64,000 bases of DNA, taken from assembly GCA_903892995.1 (NCBI GenBank), contig CAITKP010000092.1, forward strand, positions 62,001 through 126,000. The letters run 5' to 3'. Below the pieces are notes generated by a model. The model worked only from the letters and a program-made list of their open reading frames with translations. It made no database searches and had not been told where the DNA came from. Positions 54,852 through 63,854 of the stretch are shown piece after piece. Made by a program: the position numbers and the translations under genes. The DNA comes from an uncultured Campylobacterales bacterium (GTDB taxonomy: Bacteria > Campylobacterota > Campylobacteria > Campylobacterales > Sulfurimonadaceae). Within the stretch, counting starts at the first letter, position 1; each line of letters starts with the position of its first letter.

Positions 54852-55255
54852 TAAATACTCTCAACTTTAGGTTTAATTTCTTGTTTTGTGAAACTTATCT
54901 CTTCACTTTTTGGATATTCTATTTTTGGAAGCTCTGCTGTTGTTTGTACCTCTTTTGGTACATGTTTTTCAACGCTTACTTCATAAAGATCTTTTTGGAT
55001 ATTTGTAATCGGATTGACACTTTTTATCTCATCTGCTGTGTCCATGAGCTCTTTTTTATACGCAAGGGCTTCATTTTTTATTTCAGCGAGATGGAGTTCA
55101 CTTTCGATGGAATCTTTCGCATCTGCAATCGTACTTTTTACCTTTTTAAATGTTTTTGCAATCTGTACCATTGCCTCAGGCAATTTATCAGGTCCCAAAA
55201 ATATTATTGCCACAATAGCAATTAAAATTAATTCACCAAGCCCCATACCAAACAT
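54851..55255 (-). CDS. tatB: Sec-independent protein translocase TatB
   Basis: 134 residues: N-terminal helix MGLGELILIAIVAIIFLGPD followed by the KLPEAM motif and an amphipathic helix, then a long acidic-basic tail. The length and the glutamate in the helix indicate TatB rather than TatA; tatA must be elsewhere. Confidence 0.93.
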   Translation of the reverse strand: MFGMGLGELILIAIVAIIFLGPDKLPEAMVQIAKTFKKVKSTIADAKDSIESELHLAEIKNEALAYKKELMDTADEIKSVNPITNIQKDLYEVSVEKHVPKEVQTTAELPKIEYPKSEEISFTKQEIKPKVESI

Positions 55256-55323
55256 TCTAATTCCTCATAAAAAATTTCGCTATTCTATCTTAAAACAGTT
55301 TTTGTTCAACTTATGGGATTTTA

Positions 55324-56379
55324 TCAGTTTAAGATAAACAGGGCTATTTCGTCGCTTAAAAGATAGTTGGGATTAAAAAATCTGCTATCTTTCTTTGTCA
55401 ATTTTCTCTCGTTTGTTAGGAGTTCTGCTCTTTGGAGTTCCTCACAGTTTAAAACATTTTCATCGACTCCGACTCTACTTCTTAGACCTAAAAAGAGCTT
55501 TTCAGCTTTTTGTTCCTCTGCGCTGAGGTTTTCTTCGCTTACATGTAAAGGGTTTTGGATATAAAAATCGATATCTGTTGCTGGATAATAGCGAACGCCA
55601 TCTTTGCATCCAACAGCTCCGCTTCCAGCACCGATGTAGTTTTTATACTGCCAGTATCCAAGGTTATGGGCACTTTGGTAGGTTCCAAAATTAGAGATCT
55701 CATATTGAGTAAATCCATATTTTTTTATTTGCCCAAATACAAAATTTGTAAGTGAAAGTTTCTCCTTGGCGACCTCTGGAGTTTTTTGAAATGCGGTTCC
55801 CTCTTCAATTGTCAAAGCATAAGCGCTGATATGGTTGATCGGCAAAGCAAAAGCTTGTTTTAAATCTTTATCTAAAAGCTCTTTTGTATCCATCGCAGTT
55901 GCATAAATAAGATCAAGAGAGATATTTTTAATCCCAATATGGTAAGCATCGTTGATGGCACGAATGGCATCTTGACTATTATGCGCGCGATTAAGAAATT
56001 TGAGCTTTTTATCATCGAAACTTTGCACTCCGAAGCTGATGCGATTGACACCGAGATTTTTCATACCCTCCAACCAAGCAAGCGTAGCACTGTTTGGATT
56101 TGCTTCAGTGGTGATCTCTGCATTATCTATGAGATAGGGATATAAAAGTTTAAAAATGGGCTTGTAAAGCTCTGGTGAAACTGTTGAGGGAGTTCCCCCA
56201 CCGATAAAAAGTGTTTCAATGCTTTTTGCTTTAGCATCAAATCTTTTAAGTTCAAATTTGAGTTGCTCTAAAAGAGATTGCATATAATTTTCTCGAAGTT
56301 GAAACTTGTCAACATAGGAGTTAAAAGAGCAATATGAGCACTTAGAGTCACAAAATGGGATATGTATATAGATTAGCAT
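55324..56379 (-). CDS. hemW: Heme chaperone HemW (radical SAM, HemN-like)
   Basis: 351 residues. The radical-SAM cluster motif is CDSKCSYCSF (about 9-18): CX3CX2CXF marks HemW, while true HemN has CXC at the end. GGGTPST, RISFGVQSF and NLGYWQYKNYIGAG are family motifs. It likely inserts heme into respiratory proteins rather than oxidising coproporphyrinogen. Palindrome at 55540 (PLHVS). Divergent from rppH. Confidence 0.92.
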   Translation of the reverse strand: MLIYIHIPFCDSKCSYCSFNSYVDKFQLRENYMQSLLEQLKFELKRFDAKAKSIETLFIGGGTPSTVSPELYKPIFKLLYPYLIDNAEITTEANPNSATLAWLEGMKNLGVNRISFGVQSFDDKKLKFLNRAHNSQDAIRAINDAYHIGIKNISLDLIYATAMDTKELLDKDLKQAFALPINHISAYALTIEEGTAFQKTPEVAKEKLSLTNFVFGQIKKYGFTQYEISNFGTYQSAHNLGYWQYKNYIGAGSGAVGCKDGVRYYPATDIDFYIQNPLHVSEENLSAEEQKAEKLFLGLRSRVGVDENVLNCEELQRAELLTNERKLTKKDSRFFNPNYLLSDEIALFILN

Positions 56380-56422
56380 AAAGGAAGTATATCAGTTATA
56401 GAATTTTTAAACCCTTTTTTAC

Positions 56423-56428
56423 TATAAT
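56423..56428 (+). promoter_or_regulatory. Probable -10 element of the rppH-lysC-hobA run
   Basis: ACTATAATCAC with TATAAT at 56423-56428, preceded by T-rich sequence; 25 bp before the rppH ATG with AGGA between. Confidence 0.5.
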
Positions 56429-56453
56429 CACGAAATTAACTTTAGGATGTTTT

Positions 56454-56924
56454 ATGACAAACACAAAACCGTATCGTCCAAATGTCTGTGCGATCATCGT
56501 GTCCAATGCTTATCCTGAGAAAACTGAAATTTTTATCGCTGAGCGTTCGGATATAAAAGATGTTTGGCAGTTTCCTCAAGGTGGTATCGATAGAGGTGAA
56601 TCACCAGAAGAAGCGCTTTTTAGAGAGCTTGAAGAGGAGATCGGTACAGATAAAGTAAAAATCATTGCAGAACATCCAGAGTGGATAGCGTATGATTTTC
56701 CAAAACATGTCAAAGAGTCGATGAAACCTTTTTATGGTCAAACTCAAAGATACTATCTGGTACGTTTAAAGAAAAAAGCAGTGATCAATCTTGACACAAA
56801 ACATCCTGAGTTTGTTCAATATAAATTTGTCTCGTTGGATGAAGCTATGGAGATGATGGCGGAGTTCAAAAAACCTGTTTACACGAAAGTGATTGAATAT
56901 TTTAAAGCAGAGGGTTACTTATAA
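56454..56924 (+). CDS. rppH: RNA pyrophosphohydrolase
   Basis: Nudix hydrolase that converts 5'-triphosphate mRNA to monophosphate, starting decay. The Nudix box is complete (GIDRGESPEEALFRELEEE, about 41-59), preceded by VWQFPQGG. YRPNVCAIIV at the start is the usual N-terminus. 156 residues. Stop overlaps the lysC start by one base. Confidence 0.95.
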   Translation: MTNTKPYRPNVCAIIVSNAYPEKTEIFIAERSDIKDVWQFPQGGIDRGESPEEALFRELEEEIGTDKVKIIAEHPEWIAYDFPKHVKESMKPFYGQTQRYYLVRLKKKAVINLDTKHPEFVQYKFVSLDEAMEMMAEFKKPVYTKVIEYFKAEGYL

Positions 56925-58135
56925 TGTTAATTGTACAAAAATTTGGAGGCACAAGCGTTGGGGATTTAGAGAGAATCCAAAATGTGGCAAATCGTGTCAG
57001 TAAAACTGTAAAAGAGGGACATCAAGTTGTTGTTGTCGTTTCAGCGATGAGTGGAGAGACAAATAAACTTGTAGCGTATGCGGAACATTTTAGTCAAAAT
57101 CCTGCGCGTAATGAAGTAGATATGCTTTTGAGCTCAGGTGAGCGAGTTACAGCAGCACTTCTTTCAATCGCTTTAAATGAGATGGGCTTACCAGCAGTCT
57201 CCATGAGTGGTCGCCGTGCGGGAATAGTTACTGACAATATCCATACAAAAGCGAGAATTGAGAGTATCGATCCCACAGGTATGTTTGATGAGTTAAACAG
57301 CGGTAAAGTTGTAGTTATTGCAGGTTTTCAAGGTGTTGATGATAATGGCAATGTAACGACGCTAGGACGCGGTGGAAGTGATCTCTCTGCAGTTGCAATC
57401 GCTGGAGCTCTCGAGGCTGATCTTTGTGAGATTTATACTGATGTAAGTGGAATTTATACAACTGATCCACGCATTGAACCAAAAGCGAAAAAACTTGACC
57501 GTATCTCTTATGATGAGATGCTTGAACTCGCAAGTCTTGGGGCAAAAGTACTTCAAAACCGTTCAGTAGAACTTGCAAAAAAACTCAATGTCAATCTTGT
57601 CACTCGTACAAGTTTTACAGATGAAGAGGGAACATTAATCACAAAGGAAGAAAACATTATGGAAAAACCACTTGTAAGCGGAATCGCATTAGATAAAAAT
57701 CAGTCTCGTATCTCTTTAATGGGTGTAAAAGATCGTCCAGGAATCGCGTCTGATATCTTCAATAAACTTGCAGAAAACAATGTAAACATCGATATGATTA
57801 TCCAAACTGTTGGACACGATGGAATGACAAATCTTGATTTTACAGTTCCAAAAAATGAAGTTTTAGATGCAAAAGAGGTAATGGATAAATTCTTAGAAGC
57901 GCATGAAATCCAAGATATCTCTTATGATGACAGTATCTGTAAAGTATCTATTGTTGGTGTTGGAATGAAGTCTCACACAGGTGTTGCGGCAAAAGCATTC
58001 TCAACAATGGCAGCAGAAAATATCAATATCCTCATGATCTCAACTTCGGAGATTAAAGTTTCTATGGTTATCAGTGAAAAGTATGCTGAACTCGCAGTTC
58101 GTTCACTCCATAGTGCGTACGCTTTAGACAAGTAA
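56924..58135 (+). CDS. lysC: Aspartokinase
   Basis: Phosphorylates aspartate, opening lysine, methionine and threonine synthesis. N-terminal KFGGTSVGD (about 5-13), LLSSGERVTA, GRGGSDLSAVA and YTDVSGIYTTDPR make up the kinase domain; two C-terminal ACT domains (about 260-403) bind feedback effectors. 403 residues. An internal start at 57659 could yield a separate ACT subunit. Overlaps rppH by one base. Confidence 0.96.
   Translation: MLIVQKFGGTSVGDLERIQNVANRVSKTVKEGHQVVVVVSAMSGETNKLVAYAEHFSQNPARNEVDMLLSSGERVTAALLSIALNEMGLPAVSMSGRRAGIVTDNIHTKARIESIDPTGMFDELNSGKVVVIAGFQGVDDNGNVTTLGRGGSDLSAVAIAGALEADLCEIYTDVSGIYTTDPRIEPKAKKLDRISYDEMLELASLGAKVLQNRSVELAKKLNVNLVTRTSFTDEEGTLITKEENIMEKPLVSGIALDKNQSRISLMGVKDRPGIASDIFNKLAENNVNIDMIIQTVGHDGMTNLDFTVPKNEVLDAKEVMDKFLEAHEIQDISYDDSICKVSIVGVGMKSHTGVAAKAFSTMAAENINILMISTSEIKVSMVISEKYAELAVRSLHSAYALDK
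57659..58135 (+). CDS. Probable internally initiated aspartokinase beta subunit
   Basis: An in-frame ATG at 57659 is preceded at 8 bp by AAGGAAG (57644-57650), a stronger ribosome-binding site than that of the full-length gene. It begins MEKPLVSGIAL, the exact boundary of the ACT-domain region, and gives 158 residues. Class II aspartokinases of Bacillus and Corynebacterium make such an alpha2beta2 enzyme from one gene. Expression here is inferred. Confidence 0.6.
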   Translation: MEKPLVSGIALDKNQSRISLMGVKDRPGIASDIFNKLAENNVNIDMIIQTVGHDGMTNLDFTVPKNEVLDAKEVMDKFLEAHEIQDISYDDSICKVSIVGVGMKSHTGVAAKAFSTMAAENINILMISTSEIKVSMVISEKYAELAVRSLHSAYALDK

Positions 58136-58142
58136 ATCGATT

Positions 58143-58688
58143 ATGCAAAGTTTTGAGAAATGGACACTTGATGCTATTAGAAGTGATGGCGCAAGTCTGA
58201 GTTGGCTTGAAGAACACAGATTTGACTGGACAACCGTGGCTGAACTCGCTATTTCTCAAATAATGGAGGGCAAAACCATTGTTCTTATCACAGATCGTGA
58301 GAGAAAATGGTTTGAATCCTATATTAGAGCTTCTTTAAATAAACTTAACGCTGATCGTCCTATTATTCCTATTGTCAGTATAGACAGTGCTTTTTCTTAC
58401 TATGATGATATTTCAGGTGCAAAGATGATCGATATGATCGATGATATGCTCTCTATCTCCTATAAAGATGACTACTTTTTTTGGTACATAGGCAAAGGCG
58501 AAGATAAGCGAGTTGATATTGCAAAGCGTAAAGATAATAGTTTTTTATGGATTCTTGATGAGGAGTTTCATAATGCATTTACGATGAAATCGTATGATCC
58601 TCAACTTGATATAAAACTATTACAACTCTTTACTCTTTTTAATATCTCTTTGAGTGCCGTACTCTTTGGAGAGGTAGATGCCCAGTAG
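58143..58688 (+). CDS. hobA: DnaA initiator-associating factor HobA
   Basis: Campylobacterota-specific factor that binds DnaA and helps start replication (a structural relative of DiaA). 181 residues. Matches Helicobacter HobA in layout: SWLEEHRFDW near residue 20, ERKWFESYIRASLN (about 56), FFWYIGKGED and the C-terminal DIKLLQLFTLFNISLSAVLF. Overlaps holB by 11 bp; hobA-holB-folP is a conserved order. Confidence 0.93.
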   Translation: MQSFEKWTLDAIRSDGASLSWLEEHRFDWTTVAELAISQIMEGKTIVLITDRERKWFESYIRASLNKLNADRPIIPIVSIDSAFSYYDDISGAKMIDMIDDMLSISYKDDYFFWYIGKGEDKRVDIAKRKDNSFLWILDEEFHNAFTMKSYDPQLDIKLLQLFTLFNISLSAVLFGEVDAQ

Positions 58689-59301
58689 CATAGGCTCGCA
58701 TATTATTATTGATGCCCAGCTTGAGACAAGAGTTGCCACCCTTTTAAACGATTTAGAGGGTTCAAGAGTCGTTACTTTTATAGAAGATGATTTTAAGATT
58801 GAGCATGCAAAGGCTGTGATTGGCGAAGCCTATATAAGTGAAGAAAATCTCAAAACTCTTATCATCGCAACAAAAAATTTTAGTCCTATCTCGCAAAATA
58901 CTCTGCTAAAGATCTTTGAAGAACCTCCAAGAAATATTGTATTTATCCTTGTTGTTCCAACAAAATCGCTTCTGCTCCCAACTATCCGCTCACGTTTGCC
59001 AATACTTAAAAAACTAGAACACCATCAATCTAAAGTATTAGATTTTAATTTTTTAGAGATCGATAATGCGGCGATATTCTCTTTTTTAAAAGAGCATGAA
59101 AGAGCAAGTAGGCATGAGGCAAAAGAGTTGCTCGAAGCTCTTTTCGCTAGAGCGATAGTAGTTGATAGGCTTATCTTAAGTGCTTATCAGCTTGAGTGTT
59201 TTGATAAAGCGTATCGACTTTTAGAAGTCAACTCTAGGCCTTTGAGTGTACTTGCTTTGGTGCTTATGAGTTTTATGGGAGGCAAAGATGGAGATTTTTA
59301 A
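58678..59301 (+). CDS. holB: DNA polymerase III subunit delta'
   Basis: Clamp-loader subunit. 207 residues, much shorter than the usual 300 or more; the Walker A region and zinc module of full-length delta' are absent, as in other members of this phylum. Recognised from NFSPISQNTLLKIFEEPP and LLPTIRSRLPIL (about 70-108). Overlaps hobA (11 bp) and folP (14 bp). Confidence 0.9.
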   Translation: MPSSIGSHIIIDAQLETRVATLLNDLEGSRVVTFIEDDFKIEHAKAVIGEAYISEENLKTLIIATKNFSPISQNTLLKIFEEPPRNIVFILVVPTKSLLLPTIRSRLPILKKLEHHQSKVLDFNFLEIDNAAIFSFLKEHERASRHEAKELLEALFARAIVVDRLILSAYQLECFDKAYRLLEVNSRPLSVLALVLMSFMGGKDGDF

Positions 59302-60427
59302 ACTCTCAAACGATATCGATTTTAAAAAAACTCTTCAAACTTTGGGTGTTGATGGAGGCGGTGTAGATATCTTAGCTTCAAAGATGCAACACCATCTTTT
59401 TTATATAAAAGATTTACATGTAGGCGCTGCAAATATCCTCAAACAAGACGCGCTCTCTATCGGTGGCGATTTAGCAGTTCCAAGAGGTACGGTCATTGCA
59501 CAGCATAAAAGTGTGGACGCAATTTTGATCGTAACGCAACAACAACTTCTTGAGTTAAGTCGTAAAGAACTAGCTCAGCCTTTTGGACTTAAAGAACTAG
59601 CGCATCAGCTCAAACTCTTTTCTAAAATTGCAAAGCCAAAAAAAGTCGAGATTATGGGGATCATCAATGCAAACGATGATAGTTTTTTTCAAGAGAGCCG
59701 ATTTTGTGACACAAACGCGGTTACAAAGATAGAGCAAATGATACAAGAGGGTGCTTCTATCATCGATATCGGTGGCGTTTCTTCTCGTCCAGGAAGCTAC
59801 CAAGTAAGTGCAGATGAGGAACTCTCTCGTATAAAACCTATTGTTGATGCACTCTATGAGCAAAAAATCTATGAAAAAACTGTTTTAAGTATCGATAGCT
59901 ATGAGCCAAGTGTGATCTCCTACGTGCTAGAACACGGATTTAAAATCGTCAATGATATTACAGGTTTAAAAAACGATGAGGTGTGCAAACTTTGTGCTGA
60001 GTACAATGCAAAAGCTGTGATTATGCATATGAAGGGCACTCCAAAAGATATGCAAAATGATCCTAGTTATGAAAATGTACTCTTACATGTAGAGGATTTT
60101 TTCAAAGAAAGAGTTGCAAAGGCAAAGGGTTTTGGAGTCAAAGATATAGTTTTGGATGTGGGTATTGGATTTGGTAAAACGCTTGAACATAATCTTCAAT
60201 TGATTAAAAATTTAGAACATTTCCTTTCTCTTGGATATCCACTTTTAGTCGGGGCAAGTAGAAAATCATTGATAGATCAAATCACTCCATCCTCTGTACA
60301 ACAAAGAATCGCTGGAACTTTGGCTCTTCATCTCAAAGCAGCCGATAACGGAGCTTCAATTTTGAGAGTTCATGACGTTTATGAACATATTCAAGCCTTA
60401 CATGTAAGAGATGCACTGCTCAATTAA
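59288..60427 (+). CDS. folP: Dihydropteroate synthase
   Basis: Joins pterin pyrophosphate and p-aminobenzoate in folate synthesis. 379 residues: a 115-residue N-terminal extension typical of this phylum precedes the TIM barrel, whose motifs are altered but recognisable: MGIINANDDSFF (usual MGILNVTPDSF), IIDIGGVSSRPGS, IVNDITGL, VLDVGIGFGKTLEHN, LVGASRKSLI and LRVHDV. Three TACATGTA palindromes (59415, 60084, 60399), each LHV. Overlaps the converging CZB gene by 8 bp. Confidence 0.92.
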   Translation: MEIFKLSNDIDFKKTLQTLGVDGGGVDILASKMQHHLFYIKDLHVGAANILKQDALSIGGDLAVPRGTVIAQHKSVDAILIVTQQQLLELSRKELAQPFGLKELAHQLKLFSKIAKPKKVEIMGIINANDDSFFQESRFCDTNAVTKIEQMIQEGASIIDIGGVSSRPGSYQVSADEELSRIKPIVDALYEQKIYEKTVLSIDSYEPSVISYVLEHGFKIVNDITGLKNDEVCKLCAEYNAKAVIMHMKGTPKDMQNDPSYENVLLHVEDFFKERVAKAKGFGVKDIVLDVGIGFGKTLEHNLQLIKNLEHFLSLGYPLLVGASRKSLIDQITPSSVQQRIAGTLALHLKAADNGASILRVHDVYEHIQALHVRDALLN

Positions 60428-60878
60428 TCGCATCTAAGGCTGCTCTTGGAAGCAGAGCTATATGTTTTTCAAGAAACTCTAAAAGATTGAGAAGATCATT
60501 TGAAATCTCTTGGAGATTTTGAAATGAGCGTTTTGCAAGTTGTTCGTCACTATAAAATATGGTAGGTTTTGTATTGAAAAGCTTTCCAAAAAAAGATCTA
60601 TCATCGTGTGCAAAGTAGATGTTGTATATTTTTCTATACTCTTCGTGGAGCTCTTGGTGTTTCTTATCAATTTGCTCAATATAATTGAGTTTATCAAGCT
60701 GAGCTAGTTTCACTCCATCGCTATAAAACCAGCGTCCAAAATTACACTCTGTATGTTTGACTGGAATATCATTTTTTTCTACTTTCATACCACCAACAAT
60801 GGAACGCGCACTTTCAACCCATTTTTGATGAGCATGTCTTGCACCTTTAATATGATCTAAAATATCTGTTCTATCCAC
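60420..60878 (-). CDS. CZB-domain (chemoreceptor zinc-binding) protein
   Basis: 152 residues, entirely a CZB-type four-helix domain: AHQKWVESARS (about 17-27) supplies one zinc His, and HTECNFGRWFYSDG (about 42-55) is the diagnostic C-x-FG-x-W motif. CZB domains usually sit at the end of chemoreceptors or cyclases and sense zinc or redox state; this one stands alone, so it may act as a soluble partner. A single-gene unit between folP and holA. Confidence 0.85.
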   Translation of the reverse strand: MDRTDILDHIKGARHAHQKWVESARSIVGGMKVEKNDIPVKHTECNFGRWFYSDGVKLAQLDKLNYIEQIDKKHQELHEEYRKIYNIYFAHDDRSFFGKLFNTKPTIFYSDEQLAKRSFQNLQEISNDLLNLLEFLEKHIALLPRAALDAIN

Positions 60879-60939
60879 TTAAACTCCTTTGTAAACTTTA
60901 GTAATTCTTCTTATGTAAATCGGTAACTTTGAAAAAAAA

Positions 60940-61905
60940 CTATATAATTTTTTGCAGTTTTAAAAGTGTAGAAAAAAGAATAGATTCTTTATCGATATTA
61001 CTAGATTTGAGCTTGAGTTCCGCGCTAAGAAGGAGATCGAGCATATTTTTATAGATAAGCGGTTTAAATTTTAGAGAAAAAGTTGCTCTCTCTGTAAGCA
61101 CGAATTGTGGAAGGTTATAGCCCAAAATCTCCACAGAATTTGGTGCTCCATTGACACGAATATAGATATTAAAAAGATAGAGTTGTGTCACAAAATTGCT
61201 AAGAGCTGTGATGATTTTGATCTCATCCTCTCCACTTTGTAGAACTTGCTCCAAACTTTTTTTAAAATCCTGCTTTAAAAGAATCTTGTTGATGAGCTGT
61301 TCAAGTGTTATTTGCGCTAAGCCATACACAAGAATATCTATATCTTTTGTTGTGATCTCTCGGTTGAAGAGTTGGAGTTTTTGGAGTTCAGAAGTGGCAA
61401 GTGAAAGATCATTGTTTTGCGCTTGCAAAAGATGGATGAGTGCATATTTATCGATTTTTAGCCCAATACGCTGTGCTTCTTCTACTAAAAAACTGATCGC
61501 TTCATTTTGGTTTGGTGAAAAAAATCGTACACTCATTGCTGTGTTTTTAATATTAAAAGATTTATCGCTTGTTTTAAAATCACTTCCATAATAAGCGTAG
61601 ATAAAGCGGTTTGTAGGATTTTTTTTGCAGAGTTCTACAAGCTTATCCAAATCGACTTTAGGAATTTTTTTTTCACTTTTAATGATAAGCAGATTCGCAT
61701 CACCAAAGAGTGAAGCTTGGGAAAGATGTGCAAAAGCTGCTGAAAAGTTATACTCATCATGATAGAGAGTGAGTTTTGAAGCATCTTCAATCTCGCTCAA
61801 AAGTGCTGTATAGCGATCGATGAAGAAGTGGCTCTCTCCAAAAAACATCAGAGCGTTAGAAAAACTGTTTTTTGCAAGATACTGATCAAACTCTCTTTTA
61901 TACAT
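60940..61905 (-). CDS. holA: DNA polymerase III subunit delta
   Basis: Clamp-opening subunit of the polymerase III clamp loader. 321 residues: MYKREFDQYLAKN start, SQASLFGDANLLIIKSEKK (about 58-76), then ALIHLLQAQNNDLSLATSELQKL (family helix-turn-helix region, about 155) and a C-terminal collar domain. Weakly conserved family, hence recognition is by overall layout. 5 bp downstream of rnr, a pair also found in Helicobacter and Campylobacter. Confidence 0.88.
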   Translation of the reverse strand: MYKREFDQYLAKNSFSNALMFFGESHFFIDRYTALLSEIEDASKLTLYHDEYNFSAAFAHLSQASLFGDANLLIIKSEKKIPKVDLDKLVELCKKNPTNRFIYAYYGSDFKTSDKSFNIKNTAMSVRFFSPNQNEAISFLVEEAQRIGLKIDKYALIHLLQAQNNDLSLATSELQKLQLFNREITTKDIDILVYGLAQITLEQLINKILLKQDFKKSLEQVLQSGEDEIKIITALSNFVTQLYLFNIYIRVNGAPNSVEILGYNLPQFVLTERATFSLKFKPLIYKNMLDLLLSAELKLKSSNIDKESILFSTLLKLQKII

Positions 61906-61910
61906 AAAAT

Positions 61911-63851
61911 TTATTTCTCAAGTTTTTGTACGACATTGACATTGATTTTTGTAGTGGCTAGATCAACCTCTTGGATAATCACTTCCACGTCATCAAAAAG
62001 AATAATTGGAATTTGAGACTTTACATGTAGGGTTGCGCCCACGATCTCATCGCTCAGTTTCGCTATGATATGAGGATCAGTTGCTTCGATGCGTGCTTTG
62101 AACTTTTTGCCAATATTTTTCTTTGCCCAGCGCGCATATTTTCTATCCATAAAGCGAAACTCAACATCCGCACTTTCTCGCTCTTTTTCACTCACTGCAA
62201 TCGTTAAAGATTCAATATTGCGAAGAACATAAGAGCCTTCCTCTGTATTATTTGCTTTGATCGCTTTGATGAGTCTATGCACGATAAGATCTGAATATCT
62301 GCGAATAGGCGAAGTGAAATGGGTATATTTTTCAAATCCAAGTCCAAAGTGTCCATAGTTATCAGGCGAATAGCGTGCACGGCGTTGCGCTTGGATGATG
62401 AGGGTATCTACATCTGATTCTATGCCCATTTCACGTGCTTTTTGCTGGATAAAACTGATTGTTTCTTTCATATTTTCTTGCGGTTCGACAAAGATGCCGA
62501 TTCCTGCGAGCTCATTGTAAAGTGCTTGAATTTTTGTTTGAGATGGTGGTTCATGGATACGAAAAACACCACGTTCATACATATTTGCCGCGGCTTTGTT
62601 AGCTAGAAGCATACAATCTTCAATAAGAGAATGCGATGGTGTTTCGACAGAAATAGTCGTTGCAACAATCTCGCCATTAGCATCGAGCTCCATATCAATC
62701 TCATCAGAGCGAAAATCAAATCCCGTTTTGAGTCTTTTTTCTCTTAGACGGTCGGTGATCTTACGAAGAGGATTGATAGTAGCTAAAACCTCTTTTTCAT
62801 CATCATTTTTTGCTTGCAATTTACCCTCAAAAAACTCATCGATCTCTTCGTAATTGAATCTTCTTTTTGAATGGATAATCGCTTCATAGACATCACTGTG
62901 TGTTACTTCTAAAGTATCTCTATCTAAATGGAGTTCAAAGGTATAACTGAGCCTATCAACATGAGGCTGCAAAGAACAAAGCGTTTCACTGAGTTGGCGA
63001 GGCAACATCGGAATAGAGCGGTGTGGCAAGTAGATAGAAAAACCTCGGTATATCGCTTCAGCATCGATTGGACCAAAGGGTTTTACATACTCACTCACAT
63101 CTGCGATGGCGACATAGAGAATATAGTTTTCATCATCCCAGCAGACCGCATCATCATAATCTTTTGCAGTCACAGGATCGATAGTACAAAAAGGAAGATG
63201 GCGCAGATCTTTTCTTGTCGGATAATAAGCTGCATCCACCTCTTCAAAAGAGGTGGCAAGTTGGAGCACTTCATCGCTAAAGGCATCATGTTTGTTGTAT
63301 TGCGCTAAAACGATCTTTTCATCCACAAGCGGGTCTTCGAGATTTCCAAGCACTTCCATAATGGTCGCTGTGAGATTATCTACTTTAAATACTGTGCCTA
63401 TTTCATAGCTATTGAGTTCATCTAAACTCATAACAACGCCAGCTGGATGGAGAGTTTTGATGTCAAGCAGGGCTTTATGGTTCTCTTTTAAGGCGATGAA
63501 AGCCACGCTATAAGTTTGCGCACGTCCGACGACTTCGACTACTTTAGCACTTGGATTGCCACGTTTTGCAAGTAGGCGTTTAGCGATGACAAGATCACCG
63601 TTTTTAGCTTCGCCAAGATCTCCAGTATCGATAAAAAGATCTTTGATATTGAGACCGATGTTATTTAGATATGCTGTTTGATTTTGAGCAAGCGTGATCT
63701 CGCCAGCACGATATTTGGAATGAAATCTATAAAGATTTCCTTCTTGAAGCAGATACCCTTTTTCAAGCCACTGCTCTACATGTAAGCGTTCATCGGAAGT
63801 GATGTCTTGGTCATGAAGACCAAGTGTGAGGCGAATAAGAAGAGATTTCAA
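61911..63851 (-). CDS. rnr: Ribonuclease R (VacB/RNB family)
   Basis: 3'-5' exoribonuclease for structured RNA. 646 residues: short cold-shock-like N-terminal part, RNB catalytic domain with TIDPVTAKDYDDAVCW (about 218-233, metal-binding Asp residues), LPHRSIPMLP, YSPDNYGHFGLGFEKYTHFTSPIRRYSDLIVH, then an S1 domain at the C-terminus. Shorter than E. coli RNase R. Start is TTG at 63851, 3 bp after the upstream stop. Palindromes at 62022 and 63777 (LHV). Confidence 0.93.
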   Translation of the reverse strand: MKSLLIRLTLGLHDQDITSDERLHVEQWLEKGYLLQEGNLYRFHSKYRAGEITLAQNQTAYLNNIGLNIKDLFIDTGDLGEAKNGDLVIAKRLLAKRGNPSAKVVEVVGRAQTYSVAFIALKENHKALLDIKTLHPAGVVMSLDELNSYEIGTVFKVDNLTATIMEVLGNLEDPLVDEKIVLAQYNKHDAFSDEVLQLATSFEEVDAAYYPTRKDLRHLPFCTIDPVTAKDYDDAVCWDDENYILYVAIADVSEYVKPFGPIDAEAIYRGFSIYLPHRSIPMLPRQLSETLCSLQPHVDRLSYTFELHLDRDTLEVTHSDVYEAIIHSKRRFNYEEIDEFFEGKLQAKNDDEKEVLATINPLRKITDRLREKRLKTGFDFRSDEIDMELDANGEIVATTISVETPSHSLIEDCMLLANKAAANMYERGVFRIHEPPSQTKIQALYNELAGIGIFVEPQENMKETISFIQQKAREMGIESDVDTLIIQAQRRARYSPDNYGHFGLGFEKYTHFTSPIRRYSDLIVHRLIKAIKANNTEEGSYVLRNIESLTIAVSEKERESADVEFRFMDRKYARWAKKNIGKKFKARIEATDPHIIAKLSDEIVGATLHVKSQIPIILFDDVEVIIQEVDLATTKINVNVVQKLEK

Positions 63852-63854
63852 AAT

